From NCBI GenBank assembly GCA_902598595.1, contig CACKCD010000004.1, positions 1 to 48,377 of the forward strand: a stretch of 48,377 nucleotides of DNA, given 5' to 3'. The notes under the pieces are model-generated. The model was not told the DNA's origin. It worked only from the letters and a program-made list of their open reading frames with translations, and searched no databases. The DNA is from an uncultured Pelagibacteraceae bacterium. GTDB taxonomy: Bacteria; Pseudomonadota; Alphaproteobacteria; Pelagibacterales; Pelagibacteraceae. Positions 10,817 through 20,883 of the stretch are shown here, in pieces (the stretch's first letter is position 1; each line of letters begins with the position of its first letter). A program made the translations under genes and the position numbers.

Positions 10817-12059
10817 TTAGTAATTGAGTCTCCATTTTAGTTTTAATAAAATTTCTTATTGAATTACTTTTAATTGTATCGGCTATTTCATTTAAAAAAG
10901 CGTTTATTAATAATTGCTTGGATTCTAGTTGGTTTAAACCTCTAGTCATCAAATAATAAATCGAGTCTTTATCTAAATTGCCTGATGTAGACCCATGAGA
11001 ACATTTCACATCGTCTGCATAAATTTCTAATTCTGGTTTTGAGTCAAATTCCGAATTTTCGCTTAATAAAATTGCTTTACTTAATTGATAAGCATCTGTT
11101 TTTTGAGCTACATCTTTAACAAATATTTTTCCTTGATAAACACCTTTACTTTGAGCATTTAGCACATTTTTTACTTTTTGATGACTTTTACAATTTGGAG
11201 ATAAATGATTTATTCGCGTTTTAATCTCTTGATGGTCTATGCCATCTAAAAAAGAAGCAGATTGTAAATTACATTCACTTCTTTCACCCTCTAAATTAAA
11301 TTCTAGATCTAATTTATTAAATTTTAAACCAGCTGGAAAAATGAAAGAAGTATAATGTGATCCAGTAAGTAATTTATTTTTTGAATACTTGTGAAAATAA
11401 CCTGAACTTTTACTATTTTGAAGGTAAATATTTTTTAAAATAGCAGAATTTTCTAATATAATATCTTCGTGCACATTGTTAAAAAAATTCTTTTTTGAGT
11501 CGTTCACAAAGTAATCTAATAAATGAAGTTCAGAATTTTTTCCAATTTTAATTCTATTTTTACTATTTAATATATTTTCATCTAAGTCTTTTGTAAATAA
11601 ATAATAAATTACTAAAATTTTTTTAAATCTATAGTTTTCTTTGATCTCTAAAAAAAAACCTTTATTAGATAAAGCATGATTTAAATTGATAAGAGGATTT
11701 TTTTCTTTTTTATTTGAATAATTATTGTTAGTAAAAGATTTTAATGTTATATTACTTTTTTCTTCGTATTTAAAATCGCTAATAGTTAATTCTCCATTAA
11801 CTACTACAATATAGTTATGTTCAAAATCTTTAATAAAATCCACTTTTTGTTTTTTAGATTTTGATAATTGTATATCTAGTTTACTAAAATTTTTTGAGAC
11901 AATTGCCTTTAAATCTGAAAATTTCCAATCTTCATTTTTTTTATTTGGAAATCCAATATCATTGAAATAATCTAAATTCTTTAATCTAAAATTCCTTTCT
12001 TCTTCTGTAAAATTTCCAATTTTATCAATTTCATCAGAATTAATTTTATAGTTAAGCAT
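10797..12059 (-). CDS. sufD: Fe-S cluster assembly protein SufD
   Basis: PELEIYADDVKCSHGSTSGNLD, typical SufB/D core; between sufC and sufS. Confidence 0.95.
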   Translation of the reverse strand: MLNYKINSDEIDKIGNFTEEERNFRLKNLDYFNDIGFPNKKNEDWKFSDLKAIVSKNFSKLDIQLSKSKKQKVDFIKDFEHNYIVVVNGELTISDFKYEEKSNITLKSFTNNNYSNKKEKNPLINLNHALSNKGFFLEIKENYRFKKILVIYYLFTKDLDENILNSKNRIKIGKNSELHLLDYFVNDSKKNFFNNVHEDIILENSAILKNIYLQNSKSSGYFHKYSKNKLLTGSHYTSFIFPAGLKFNKLDLEFNLEGERSECNLQSASFLDGIDHQEIKTRINHLSPNCKSHQKVKNVLNAQSKGVYQGKIFVKDVAQKTDAYQLSKAILLSENSEFDSKPELEIYADDVKCSHGSTSGNLDKDSIYYLMTRGLNQLESKQLLINAFLNEIADTIKSNSIRNFIKTKMETQLLNGYKKH

Positions 12060-12060
12060 T

Positions 12061-12795
12061 TTAATTGATTCCTTTATAACCCGTTTTTTCTAATTCTATT
12101 GCAAGATCTTTAGTTCCAGACTTAATTATTCTGCCGTCTGAAAGTACGTGAACAAAGTCTGGTTTAATAAAATTTAATAATCTTTGGTAATGCGTAATAA
12201 CAAGAAAAGATTTTTTACTATTTCTCGATGAATTTACTCCCTCTGCTACAATTTTTAAAGCATCTATATCAAGACCGGAGTCTGTTTCATCAAGAATTAT
12301 TAAATTTGGATCTAAAATTTTCATTTGTAAAATTTCATTTTTTTTCTTTTCTCCCCCTGAGAAACCTACATTCAGTTGTCTGGATAACATTTTTTCATCC
12401 ATTCCCAGTTCATTTGATTTTTCCTTAACAATTTTTAAAAATGATAAAGCATCTAATTCTTTTTTTCCTTGTGCTTTCCGCACCTTATTTAATGATGTTC
12501 TAAGAAAATTACTTGTATTAACTCCTGGAATTTCTGTGGGGTATTGAAAGGCTAAAAAAATTCCTTTTTGAGCTCTTTCGTCTATAGGTATTTCATCAAG
12601 TCTGCTTCCTTGATATTTTAAATCTCCAGAAATTGTATATCCTTCTTTACCAGATAGAATATTTGCTAATGTGCTTTTACCAGAACCATTTGGGCCCATA
12701 ATGGCATGAACTTCTCCTGGAAGAATCTTTAGGTTAAAACCTTTTAGTATATCTTTATTATTAATTGATGCTTTTAAATTTTTAATTTCTAACAT
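12061..12795 (-). CDS. sufC: Fe-S cluster assembly ATPase SufC
   Basis: Walker A GPNGSGKSTL, signature VGFSGGEKKKNEILQM, ILDETDSGLDIDAL. Confidence 0.97.
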   Translation of the reverse strand: MLEIKNLKASINNKDILKGFNLKILPGEVHAIMGPNGSGKSTLANILSGKEGYTISGDLKYQGSRLDEIPIDERAQKGIFLAFQYPTEIPGVNTSNFLRTSLNKVRKAQGKKELDALSFLKIVKEKSNELGMDEKMLSRQLNVGFSGGEKKKNEILQMKILDPNLIILDETDSGLDIDALKIVAEGVNSSRNSKKSFLVITHYQRLLNFIKPDFVHVLSDGRIIKSGTKDLAIELEKTGYKGIN

Positions 12796-13195
12796 TTTTT
12801 ATTTTTACAATCATCATTTCTATCATCTCAAAAAAACCTGTTTTTCTATTCATGGTAAGTAGTTCATCCATCTTTATTTTTTTAAAATCGTCGACAGTGA
12901 TTTTTTTTGCTTGGTCTAATTTTAAAGAGTTAAATATATCTATTAACACATATGCATATCCCGCTGCGACCATTGCCTTACTCCATGCTTTAAATTTTCC
13001 ATTTTCATAATCTACAAATAAATCAAATTGACATTTTTTTACTTTATTTTTTTCTATTCTTTTTTCTTCACTTAAAGGATCATCGTTCAATTTTTCCCCT
13101 AAAGACATCAGCCATCTATAAACCTCGAGACTCTCAATTGATTTGAGTTCCTCTATATTGTTTTTGTATTCATTTAACTTGGTTTCTAAATTCAT
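12782..13195 (-). CDS. sufE: Sulfur acceptor protein SufE family
   Basis: KKCQFDLFV (SufE active Cys context) and VAAGYAYVLIDIFN; 137 aa, in suf operon. Confidence 0.9.
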   Translation of the reverse strand: MNLETKLNEYKNNIEELKSIESLEVYRWLMSLGEKLNDDPLSEEKRIEKNKVKKCQFDLFVDYENGKFKAWSKAMVAAGYAYVLIDIFNSLKLDQAKKITVDDFKKIKMDELLTMNRKTGFFEMIEMMIVKIKNVRN

Positions 13196-13201
13196 GTTGC
13201 T

Positions 13202-13633
13202 TTATTTTTTAAATAGTGTGTTTGGATTCTTCATTGTTTTTATTTCCATACAATTGCCATTTGGATCCTCTAGAAACATGGTTTCTTGTTCAATATCTTC
13301 TCCTTTAAATCTAATGTAAGGAGGGTCAATAAATTTTATCTTTTTATCAATTAGTCTTTGTTTTAGAGTTTGAAATGTCACATTGTCTAAGTGAACTCCA
13401 AAATGAGGAACAGTGACATTTCCCATATCTACATTGTGACGTTCGCTAATATTTCTTTTATCTGGATCTGTTGCGTGCAAAGTTAATTCATTTCCCCAAA
13501 AGTTTATGTCTGCCCAAGCATCGGGATATTTAAATTCTGAATTTCCTCTTTCACAGCCTAGAACTTCACAATAAAATTTAATTGCTTTGTCTAGATCCCC
13601 TGCTGGTATTGCTAAATGAAATCTGTTTTCCAT
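13202..13633 (-). CDS. VOC (glyoxalase/bleomycin resistance/dioxygenase) superfamily protein
   Basis: FHLAIPAGDLDKAIKFYCEVLGC, PHFGVHLD, FLEDPNGNCMEIKTM: one VOC module with H/H/E candidate metal ligands; start overlaps sufB stop (TAATG). Confidence 0.88.
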   Translation of the reverse strand: MENRFHLAIPAGDLDKAIKFYCEVLGCERGNSEFKYPDAWADINFWGNELTLHATDPDKRNISERHNVDMGNVTVPHFGVHLDNVTFQTLKQRLIDKKIKFIDPPYIRFKGEDIEQETMFLEDPNGNCMEIKTMKNPNTLFKK

Positions 13634-15069
13634 TAACCCACACTTCCTTCAAGGCTGATACCAACTAGCTTTTGAGCTTCTACAGCAAATTCCATGGGAA
13701 GTTGTTGGAGCACTTCTTTGCAGAAACCATTAACTATCAAGCTTACAGCTTCTTCTTGGTTTAATCCTCTTTGATTACAATAAAATAATTGATCCTCGTT
13801 TATTTTTGATGTTGTAGCCTCATGTTCAATTGTAGAAGAAGAGTTCTTATTTTTAATATATGGAACAGTATGGGCTCCACACTCATTGCCCATTAGTAAA
13901 GAGTCACATTGTGTGTAATTTCTCGAATTCAAAGCTTTTCTTCCTATGTCGACTAATCCTCTATAAGTATTATCGGCTTTACCAGCTGATATTCCTTTTG
14001 AAATAATTTTACTTTTTGTATTTTTTCCTAAATGTATCATTTTAGTTCCAGTATCAGCCTTTTGATGGTTATTGGTAATTGCTATAGAATAAAATTCTCC
14101 TACAGAATTATCTCCTTGTAAAATACAACTAGGGTATTTCCAAGTTATTGCTGAGCCTGTTTCAACCTGAGTCCAAGAAATTTTTGAATTTTTTCCTCTA
14201 CAGGCACCTCGTTTAGTTACAAAATTATAAATTCCACCAACTCCATCTTTATCTCCCGGGTACCAATTTTGAACTGTTGAATATTTAATTTCAGCATCAT
14301 CTAATGCAATAAGCTCTACATTAGCAGCGTGTAATTGATTTTCATCTCTCATAGGTGCAGTACACCCTTCTAAATAACTTACATAACTGCCTTTATCAGC
14401 GATAATTAAAGTTCTTTCAAATTGACCTGTTTCAGATGCATTAATTCTAAAATAAGTAGATAACTCCATAGGACACCTCGTGTTAGGAGGAATGTAAACA
14501 AAAGATCCGTCAGTAAAAACAGCTGAGTTAAGCGTTGCAAAATAATGATCACTGATTGGAATCACAGAGCCTAAATATTTTTTAACTAAATCTGGATGTT
14601 TTTGAATAGCTTCAGAAATAGGACAAAAAATAATACCTTTTTTTGTTAATTCATCTTTATAAGTCGTTGCAACCGAAACCGAATCGAATACCGCATCGAC
14701 TGCAACTCCACTTAATTTTTTTTGTTCATTTAATGGAATTCCTAACTTATTATATGTTTCAATAAGTTTAGGGTCTACTTCATCCAAACTTTTTGGCTTA
14801 TCTTTCATACTTTTTGGAGCTGAATAATAATACAAATCTTGATAATCTATTTTTGGATATTTTGGTTTTTGCCAATCAGGTTCTTTAGAAACCTTTAATC
14901 TATTAAAAGCTTTAAGTCTCCATTCTAACATCCATTTGGGTTCTTTTTTAATTTTTGAAATAAATCTTATCGTTTTTTCTGAAAGACCTTTTGGGGCTTT
15001 TATGTTTTCTATATCAGTAGTAAATCCATATTTATACTCTTGACTGTAATCTAAATTATTATTTGTCAT
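13633..15069 (-). CDS. sufB: Fe-S cluster assembly protein SufB
   Basis: [60 protein letters not shown]. Confidence 0.97.
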   Translation of the reverse strand: MTNNNLDYSQEYKYGFTTDIENIKAPKGLSEKTIRFISKIKKEPKWMLEWRLKAFNRLKVSKEPDWQKPKYPKIDYQDLYYYSAPKSMKDKPKSLDEVDPKLIETYNKLGIPLNEQKKLSGVAVDAVFDSVSVATTYKDELTKKGIIFCPISEAIQKHPDLVKKYLGSVIPISDHYFATLNSAVFTDGSFVYIPPNTRCPMELSTYFRINASETGQFERTLIIADKGSYVSYLEGCTAPMRDENQLHAANVELIALDDAEIKYSTVQNWYPGDKDGVGGIYNFVTKRGACRGKNSKISWTQVETGSAITWKYPSCILQGDNSVGEFYSIAITNNHQKADTGTKMIHLGKNTKSKIISKGISAGKADNTYRGLVDIGRKALNSRNYTQCDSLLMGNECGAHTVPYIKNKNSSSTIEHEATTSKINEDQLFYCNQRGLNQEEAVSLIVNGFCKEVLQQLPMEFAVEAQKLVGISLEGSVG

Positions 15070-15071
15070 GA

Positions 15072-15488
15072 TTAATTCAATTCCTTTTTTACTAAATCTT
15101 GTAATTTTACTTTTTCAAAAAACTGATGAATATGTTGGTCTAACTCATCCCACAAATTATGTGTAATACATTTTGTTGTCTTGTTGTTACATCCTTTTTT
15201 AGAATTTTTTTTGCAATTGAGCATTTTGACTTCTTCGTCTACAGCAAAAATTATATTAGATATCCTAATTTCTGACGCAGGTTTTTCTAAAAGATATCCA
15301 CCAGTTGCTCCTCTTGAGCTTTTTACGAGTTTTCTTTTTTTTAGTTTGATAAAAATTTGTTCTAAGTATGCTACAGAAATATTTTGTCTAAGAGATATTT
15401 CTCTTAAACTAATTGGTCCAGAGTTTATATTAGAGGCGAGATCTGCCATAGCCATCACGGCGTACCTGCCTTTAGTTGTTAGCTTCAT
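15072..15488 (-). CDS. iscR: Rrf2 family transcriptional regulator, IscR-like
   Basis: [27 protein letters not shown], three cysteines followed by [10 protein letters not shown] as in IscR. ORF track start 15509; start at 15488 preferred. Confidence 0.88.
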   Translation of the reverse strand: MKLTTKGRYAVMAMADLASNINSGPISLREISLRQNISVAYLEQIFIKLKKRKLVKSSRGATGGYLLEKPASEIRISNIIFAVDEEVKMLNCKKNSKKGCNNKTTKCITHNLWDELDQHIHQFFEKVKLQDLVKKELN

Positions 15489-15521
15489 AAAATTAATGTT
15501 GTAATACAATAATTTTGAACT

Positions 15522-15546
15522 AATTCCTATTAAAATAGTCGGATTT
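15522..15546. promoter_or_regulatory. Candidate IscR-type operator upstream of iscR-suf operon
   Basis: AATTCCTATTA-AAA-TAGTCGGATTT: imperfect dyad (8/11 arm matches), 25 bp, right half TAGTCGG as in the E. coli type 1 IscR motif; 33 bp upstream of the iscR start. Confidence 0.5.
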
Positions 15547-15623
15547 AAAATAATATATTTGCCACATCAAAACGTGATATAAACTTAATCTTTTTTTGAG
15601 AATAATAATCAGTATTAAAAAAA

Positions 15624-16286
15624 ATGAAACTTAAAAGTAAAAGCTTAGAAATCTTTATTCCTGGACCAGCAGGAAGACTTGAGGCAAAATATTATAAGAA
15701 TCCAAAATTTGGATCCCCAGTGGCAATAGTTTTGCATCCTCATCCCCAATACGGCGGAACAATGAATAATAGAATTGTTCAATTAATGTATAATATTTTT
15801 TTGGAAAATGGTTTTTCTGTTATTAAAGTAAATTTTAGAGGTGTAGGAAAAAGTGACGGAATTTTTGATAACGGTCAAGGAGAATTGTCAGATGCAGCGG
15901 CAGCTTTAGATTGGATAGAGAGACAAAATTTAGATTATAGTCAATGTTGGGTATCAGGGTTTTCATTTGGTTCATTAATCTGCATGCAGCTTATTATGAG
16001 AAGACCTGAAGTAAATAATTTTATTGCTCTTTCTCCTCAACCTAACGTTTATGACTTTTCATTTTTAGCTCCCTGCCCAACTTCAGGTCAGGTTATATAT
16101 AGTGAAAATGACGAGTTAGTTACCAAGGACAGTATAATTGAATTAGACAACAGAATAAAAAGTCAAAAAGGGGTTGAGGTAAATTTTTCAAAAATAAAAA
16201 ATTCCAATCATTTTTTTAAGAATAAAGAAAAAGAACTTACCTTAGAAATAGAAAAATATATTAAAGAAAAAACTGCATTAATTTAA
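15624..16286 (+). CDS. Alpha/beta hydrolase (COG2945-like)
   Basis: VAIVLHPHPQYGGTMNNRIV, NFRGVGKSDG, VSGFSFGSLICMQ nucleophile elbow. Confidence 0.87.
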   Translation: MKLKSKSLEIFIPGPAGRLEAKYYKNPKFGSPVAIVLHPHPQYGGTMNNRIVQLMYNIFLENGFSVIKVNFRGVGKSDGIFDNGQGELSDAAAALDWIERQNLDYSQCWVSGFSFGSLICMQLIMRRPEVNNFIALSPQPNVYDFSFLAPCPTSGQVIYSENDELVTKDSIIELDNRIKSQKGVEVNFSKIKNSNHFFKNKEKELTLEIEKYIKEKTALI

Positions 16287-17401
16287 TATTTTATAAATTC
16301 ACCCCCGGAAACAGGTTTATTACATCTAGTAGTATCAGGAAATGAAATAGGTAGTTTTTTAATTGATCTAATAGCAAGAAATGCAAATGCTTGTGACTCT
16401 ATATGATCTCCATTAACCCCATAGTCATCGATTGATTGAATAATCAAACTTGGTAGGGTATTTTTTTTTATTTTTTCAATTAAAACTTTATTTTTTCTTC
16501 CTCCTCCGCAAATTAAGACTTTGGAAATATTCTTTTTTAAATTTGATGAAATAGACATTAAAGCCTCGCCTATGATTGAGGCTGTAAAATCTGTTAAAGT
16601 AGTAGCTCCATCCTCTAAAGAAAGACCTCGAGCAAAAGATACATCGAAATCATTTACATCAAAAGATAAAACATTTTGATTAGGCCTATTAGAAAATAGT
16701 TCTTGAGCTTGTTCAAAAACTATCTCATTTCTTTTTCCTTTAGCAGCTAAAAATCCATTTTCATCAATTTTTTTTTTTGAATTTTTTCTTACCCAGGAAT
16801 CAATTAAACAATTTCCGGGCCCAATATCTCGACTGGTAAAACCAAATGATCCAACCGGTTCTTTAACAACAGTAATATTTGATATACCTCCAATATTTAA
16901 AATACATACAGGTAAATCAATTTTTTTATTCGTTACAACAATTTGATGAAATATTGGTGCAAGTGGCGCCCCCTCTCCTCCATTTTTAATATCATTTTGT
17001 CTAAAATTATAAACAATATTTTTTTTAGTTAATTGGGATAAAAGTTTTCCATCGCCAAGTTGTTTTGAAACTTTTTTTTGAGAGTCATGAAAAATTGTCT
17101 GGCCATGAAACCCAACTAAATCTAACTTATATTTATTAAAATTACCTACAACGTTGGCATGAAATAGAGTAATTTTTCTTTCTAATTCTTTTAAATCTTT
17201 TCTAAATTTTTCTAAATCTCTTATTTCATTAATTTTTTCCTTTAAACTGTGTATCTTTTGATAAATCTCATTATTATATTCGAAGTATTGATCTTTAATA
17301 ACCTCATAATTGCTCTCTCCATCTGATTTAATAATTGAAGCATCTACTCCATCGGCTGAAGTACCGCTCATTAAACCTAAAGATGTGTATTCTTTGTTCA
17401 T
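16283..17401 (-). CDS. anmK: Anhydro-N-acetylmuramic acid kinase
   Basis: GLMSGTSADGVDAS, GFHGQTIFH, LNIGGISNITVV, FDVNDFDVSFARGLSLEDGATTLTDFTA. Confidence 0.95.
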   Translation of the reverse strand: MNKEYTSLGLMSGTSADGVDASIIKSDGESNYEVIKDQYFEYNNEIYQKIHSLKEKINEIRDLEKFRKDLKELERKITLFHANVVGNFNKYKLDLVGFHGQTIFHDSQKKVSKQLGDGKLLSQLTKKNIVYNFRQNDIKNGGEGAPLAPIFHQIVVTNKKIDLPVCILNIGGISNITVVKEPVGSFGFTSRDIGPGNCLIDSWVRKNSKKKIDENGFLAAKGKRNEIVFEQAQELFSNRPNQNVLSFDVNDFDVSFARGLSLEDGATTLTDFTASIIGEALMSISSNLKKNISKVLICGGGRKNKVLIEKIKKNTLPSLIIQSIDDYGVNGDHIESQAFAFLAIRSIKKLPISFPDTTRCNKPVSGGEFIKY

Positions 17402-17456
17402 ATTTTTATTTATTTATAATAATTTTTGTATAATAGTGGATTACACAAATTGTTCT

Positions 17457-18698
17457 ATGAAAAATGCTTTTTTATTAGAAATGCAGGAACGTGGATATCT
17501 AAATCAATGTACTGATTTAGAGAAACTGGATAGTGTTTGTAATAAACAATCAATAACTGCATATATTGGTTTTGACTGCACAGCAAGTAGTCTCCACGTT
17601 GGAAGTTTATTGCAAATCATGGTCTTGAAATTAATGCAAAAATACGGTCATAGACCTATTATACTATTAGGAGGAGGTACAACTTTAATTGGAGATCCTT
17701 CAGGCAAAGATTCAACTAGAAAAATTTTAAATCAGAAAGAAATCAAAAATAATATAAAAAATATTAAACAGGTCTTTACTAAAGTTTTAGACACATCAAA
17801 AAATAAGACTAAACCAATTTTCGTAGATAACTATGATTGGCTGGCAAAATTAAATTACATTGATTTTTTAAGAGATGTAGGAAAACATTTCACTATTAAT
17901 AAAATGCTCACTTTTGATAGTGTTAAGTTAAGATTAGAAAGAGAACAATCGCTTAGCTATATGGAATTTAATTACATGATCTTACAAGCGTATGATTTTT
18001 ATCAACTATTTAAAAAAAATAAATGTATTTTACAAATTGGTGGTTCTGATCAGTGGGGAAATATTGTAAGTGGAGTTGAATTAATTAGACGGATGCTAAA
18101 AAAAGAATCCTACGGACTTACTACTCCATTAATAACTCTATCTTCAGGGGCTAAAATGGGAAAAACTGAAAAAGGTGCAGTCTGGCTAAATGAAAAGTTA
18201 TTTTCTTCATACGACTATTGGCAGTTCTGGAGAAATACAGATGATAGAGATGTTAAAAATTTTTTAAATTTTTTTACTGAAATTAAATCTGATGAAGTAA
18301 ATCAATTAATTGAAAGTGAAAAAAATATTAATAAATTAAAAATTCTTCTTGCCAATGAAGCAACAAAGATATTGCACGGTGAAGCTGCTGCAAAAAAAGC
18401 TGAAAAAACAGCTAAAGAAACTTTTGTGTCAGGTGGATTCGGATCGAATCTTCCGGAAATCAAAATTAAAAAAGATGACCTAAATCAAGGAATTAAAATA
18501 TTGGATCTACTAGTATTAAATAAAGTTATGTCCTCAAAAAGTGAAGTAAGACGAGCCATCAAAAGTAATGCTTTAAAAATAAATAATGAAGTCTTAACAG
18601 ATGAAAATAAAGTAATAAGTAAAAATGATTTTGCAAGTGATAAAGTTTTGAAAATTTCTTTTGGCAAAAAGAAACATTATCTCATTAAGATTATTTAG
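17457..18698 (+). CDS. tyrS: Tyrosyl-tRNA synthetase
   Basis: IGFDCTASSLHVGSLLQI, GGSDQWGNIVSG, KMGKTEKGAVWL, C-terminal S4 domain. ORF track start 17310 extends into anmK; MKNAFLLEMQERGY at 17457 preferred. Confidence 0.96.
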   Translation: MKNAFLLEMQERGYLNQCTDLEKLDSVCNKQSITAYIGFDCTASSLHVGSLLQIMVLKLMQKYGHRPIILLGGGTTLIGDPSGKDSTRKILNQKEIKNNIKNIKQVFTKVLDTSKNKTKPIFVDNYDWLAKLNYIDFLRDVGKHFTINKMLTFDSVKLRLEREQSLSYMEFNYMILQAYDFYQLFKKNKCILQIGGSDQWGNIVSGVELIRRMLKKESYGLTTPLITLSSGAKMGKTEKGAVWLNEKLFSSYDYWQFWRNTDDRDVKNFLNFFTEIKSDEVNQLIESEKNINKLKILLANEATKILHGEAAAKKAEKTAKETFVSGGFGSNLPEIKIKKDDLNQGIKILDLLVLNKVMSSKSEVRRAIKSNALKINNEVLTDENKVISKNDFASDKVLKISFGKKKHYLIKII

Positions 18699-20883
18699 AT
18701 TGTTTTGATTTTTCTAACGCTTTTGTGATAAAACGAGGTGTCAACGTCTTAATTGGATTGATTGTAGTTTTGATTTTACCTGGCATGCCTTTCATTTTAA
18801 AACTGACTCCGAACAAACCTTCTCCTATTTCTTTTGGAATTATAATTTTTCCTATAACTGGAATTTTAGACAAAAGCTTATTTAAATTTTTAGCAGGTAC
18901 CAAAGTTCCTCTTAAACTAGTTAAACCACTTGGCGTTTTGTATCCTTCCATTAAAACAGATATACTTGGGCCAATTGCAAAAAGTTCATTTAATTTTATA
19001 AAACCTTTGTCATTATTCATATTAATTTCTAGCTTTTCAAAAGATAACCCCTCTCCCTCTGCTAAATCAGCAAGGCCTCCAAAATCTGCAAGAGATAAAA
19101 GTTTTACAACACCAGGAGCATTAACTATTTTAAAATTATCAATAACTAATTTTGAAGTAGATGTGTCATCTTCTATAATTGCTGAATAAGTTAAAACACC
19201 ATCGGATAAACCTTTAAAAAAACTATATTCTGATAGTAAAGGCTGTGGCAAATCAGAGTAAATTTCTAGATATTTTTTTTTAGTTTTTTTATCATTTTTC
19301 ATATTAATATCTAAAAATTTATTATCACCAAAATCTCCTTTAGATGAAATTTTTGCAAATTTTCCTTTTTGTATATTTCCTATTAATCTAAAATTTTTCA
19401 ATTTTTTTGATAAAGGTGTGTCTATATTTTTCATATCAATTTCTATTTCTGAATTAATTTTTTTAAGAATATTATTTTCAGATTTATTAATTAAAAACTT
19501 ATTTAAATTTTGAGCGTCGTAATTGTTACCAGAAATTTTAATCTTTTTTCCAAAATTCAAGGTAAAATCATTCTTCAGTTTATTATTTGAGAAAGTCTTA
19601 ATTTTAATATTTTTTAGAGAAGATATATAATTTTTATCGATTACAAGTTTTTCTACTAAAATTAAATTTTTATCTTCGCTATATTTTAATTGTTTTAAAT
19701 CAATAAAATTGCTTTTCATAGTTAAATCCAAAGATATTTGTGCAATACTTAAGTCATTCTTTTTATAATTTAGAAAATCAATTTTCAATTTTTCCGCAAA
19801 ATCAAAATTTAAATTAATATTTGAAATTTTATTTCCAAAATCATTTTTTATATCGTAATTTTGATAATTTTTACCTTCAAAACTATAGGTTCCTGAGGAA
19901 TTAATATAATTTTTTTTATCTGATCCATAACGAATGTTAAAATTAGATTCTTTAAGATACAAATGATTAAACTCTTTAACTAAAAAAGAATTATTTAAAG
20001 GGTTATTTAATTCTAAAAATAAATTTTCTACTTTGCCTTTATTTGTATAAACATAATCAATAACTTTAAAAGTTTCATCAAAAGTGATATCTAAAAAGTT
20101 ATCTAAATTAGCATTTAAGACTGTATTTTCATTTACAAAATTTATTTTTTTAAAATATGGAAGATAATTTAAAATATTTTTATTATTTATCTTAATTTCA
20201 GTATTGAAATCAGATTTTAGATAAATTTTGTTATCTTTTTTAATTTGCAAATTACCATTTTTTACTAAAACCCCTCCAAAATTACTTTTTATATCTTTTA
20301 TTAACATATCAGAAGAGTCAGCAAAAAAATTAAAACTTGTATTTTTTAAATTCAGATCTCTATATACGGTCCCACTCATTTCTTTGACTTTACCTTTAGC
20401 AATAAAATTATTTATGTCTAAGTCTTCATTAAAATAAAGTTCTAAATTAATTAGCAATGTTCCATTATTTATCTTATTGGTAATCAGGCTATTTAAATTT
20501 GAGGGCTTCATTTTTAGTGAAATTTTCTTTAATTGATCAATCTTAATTTCCTTTGAAGATATATTCACATTGTCAATTTTTGGTTTAGATTTGATTAATG
20601 AAACAAAGTCTAAGTAAACTTTTACGTTTTCTACTGGAATGGTAAGATCCTTATATTTTAAATTTGGGTTTTTTGTTTCTAAAAATAAATGAAAATTTTT
20701 TATATCAAATTTAAATTTGATCCTATCTAATTCAATTAAGATATCTTCGTTTTTTTCTATTATTTTATCAGAGATAAGATCATTAAACTTTTTTGTTTCT
20801 AAGCCTCTGGTAGATAATACAGTGATTAAAATAGATAAAATAAAAACTATAATTACACATAATATATAAAATATCTTTTTCAT
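18691..20883 (-). CDS. AsmA/YhdP-like (DUF3971/AsmA-like C-terminal) envelope protein
   Basis: N-terminal TM anchor, long repetitive beta-rich region, C-terminal PGVVKLLSLADFGGLADLAEGEGLSFEKLEI as in AsmA-like C-terminal domains; 730 aa. Confidence 0.8.
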   Translation of the reverse strand: MKKIFYILCVIIVFILSILITVLSTRGLETKKFNDLISDKIIEKNEDILIELDRIKFKFDIKNFHLFLETKNPNLKYKDLTIPVENVKVYLDFVSLIKSKPKIDNVNISSKEIKIDQLKKISLKMKPSNLNSLITNKINNGTLLINLELYFNEDLDINNFIAKGKVKEMSGTVYRDLNLKNTSFNFFADSSDMLIKDIKSNFGGVLVKNGNLQIKKDNKIYLKSDFNTEIKINNKNILNYLPYFKKINFVNENTVLNANLDNFLDITFDETFKVIDYVYTNKGKVENLFLELNNPLNNSFLVKEFNHLYLKESNFNIRYGSDKKNYINSSGTYSFEGKNYQNYDIKNDFGNKISNINLNFDFAEKLKIDFLNYKKNDLSIAQISLDLTMKSNFIDLKQLKYSEDKNLILVEKLVIDKNYISSLKNIKIKTFSNNKLKNDFTLNFGKKIKISGNNYDAQNLNKFLINKSENNILKKINSEIEIDMKNIDTPLSKKLKNFRLIGNIQKGKFAKISSKGDFGDNKFLDINMKNDKKTKKKYLEIYSDLPQPLLSEYSFFKGLSDGVLTYSAIIEDDTSTSKLVIDNFKIVNAPGVVKLLSLADFGGLADLAEGEGLSFEKLEINMNNDKGFIKLNELFAIGPSISVLMEGYKTPSGLTSLRGTLVPAKNLNKLLSKIPVIGKIIIPKEIGEGLFGVSFKMKGMPGKIKTTINPIKTLTPRFITKALEKSKQSK

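Noticed and set aside
15181-15504. 107-aa plus-strand ORF antisense to iscR
   Set aside because: Fully overlaps the IscR-like gene on the other strand; no domain; spurious.
18725-19189. 154-aa plus-strand ORF antisense to the AsmA-like gene
   Set aside because: Lies entirely inside a well-supported longer gene; composition looks like a complement of coding DNA and it shows no recognisable domain.
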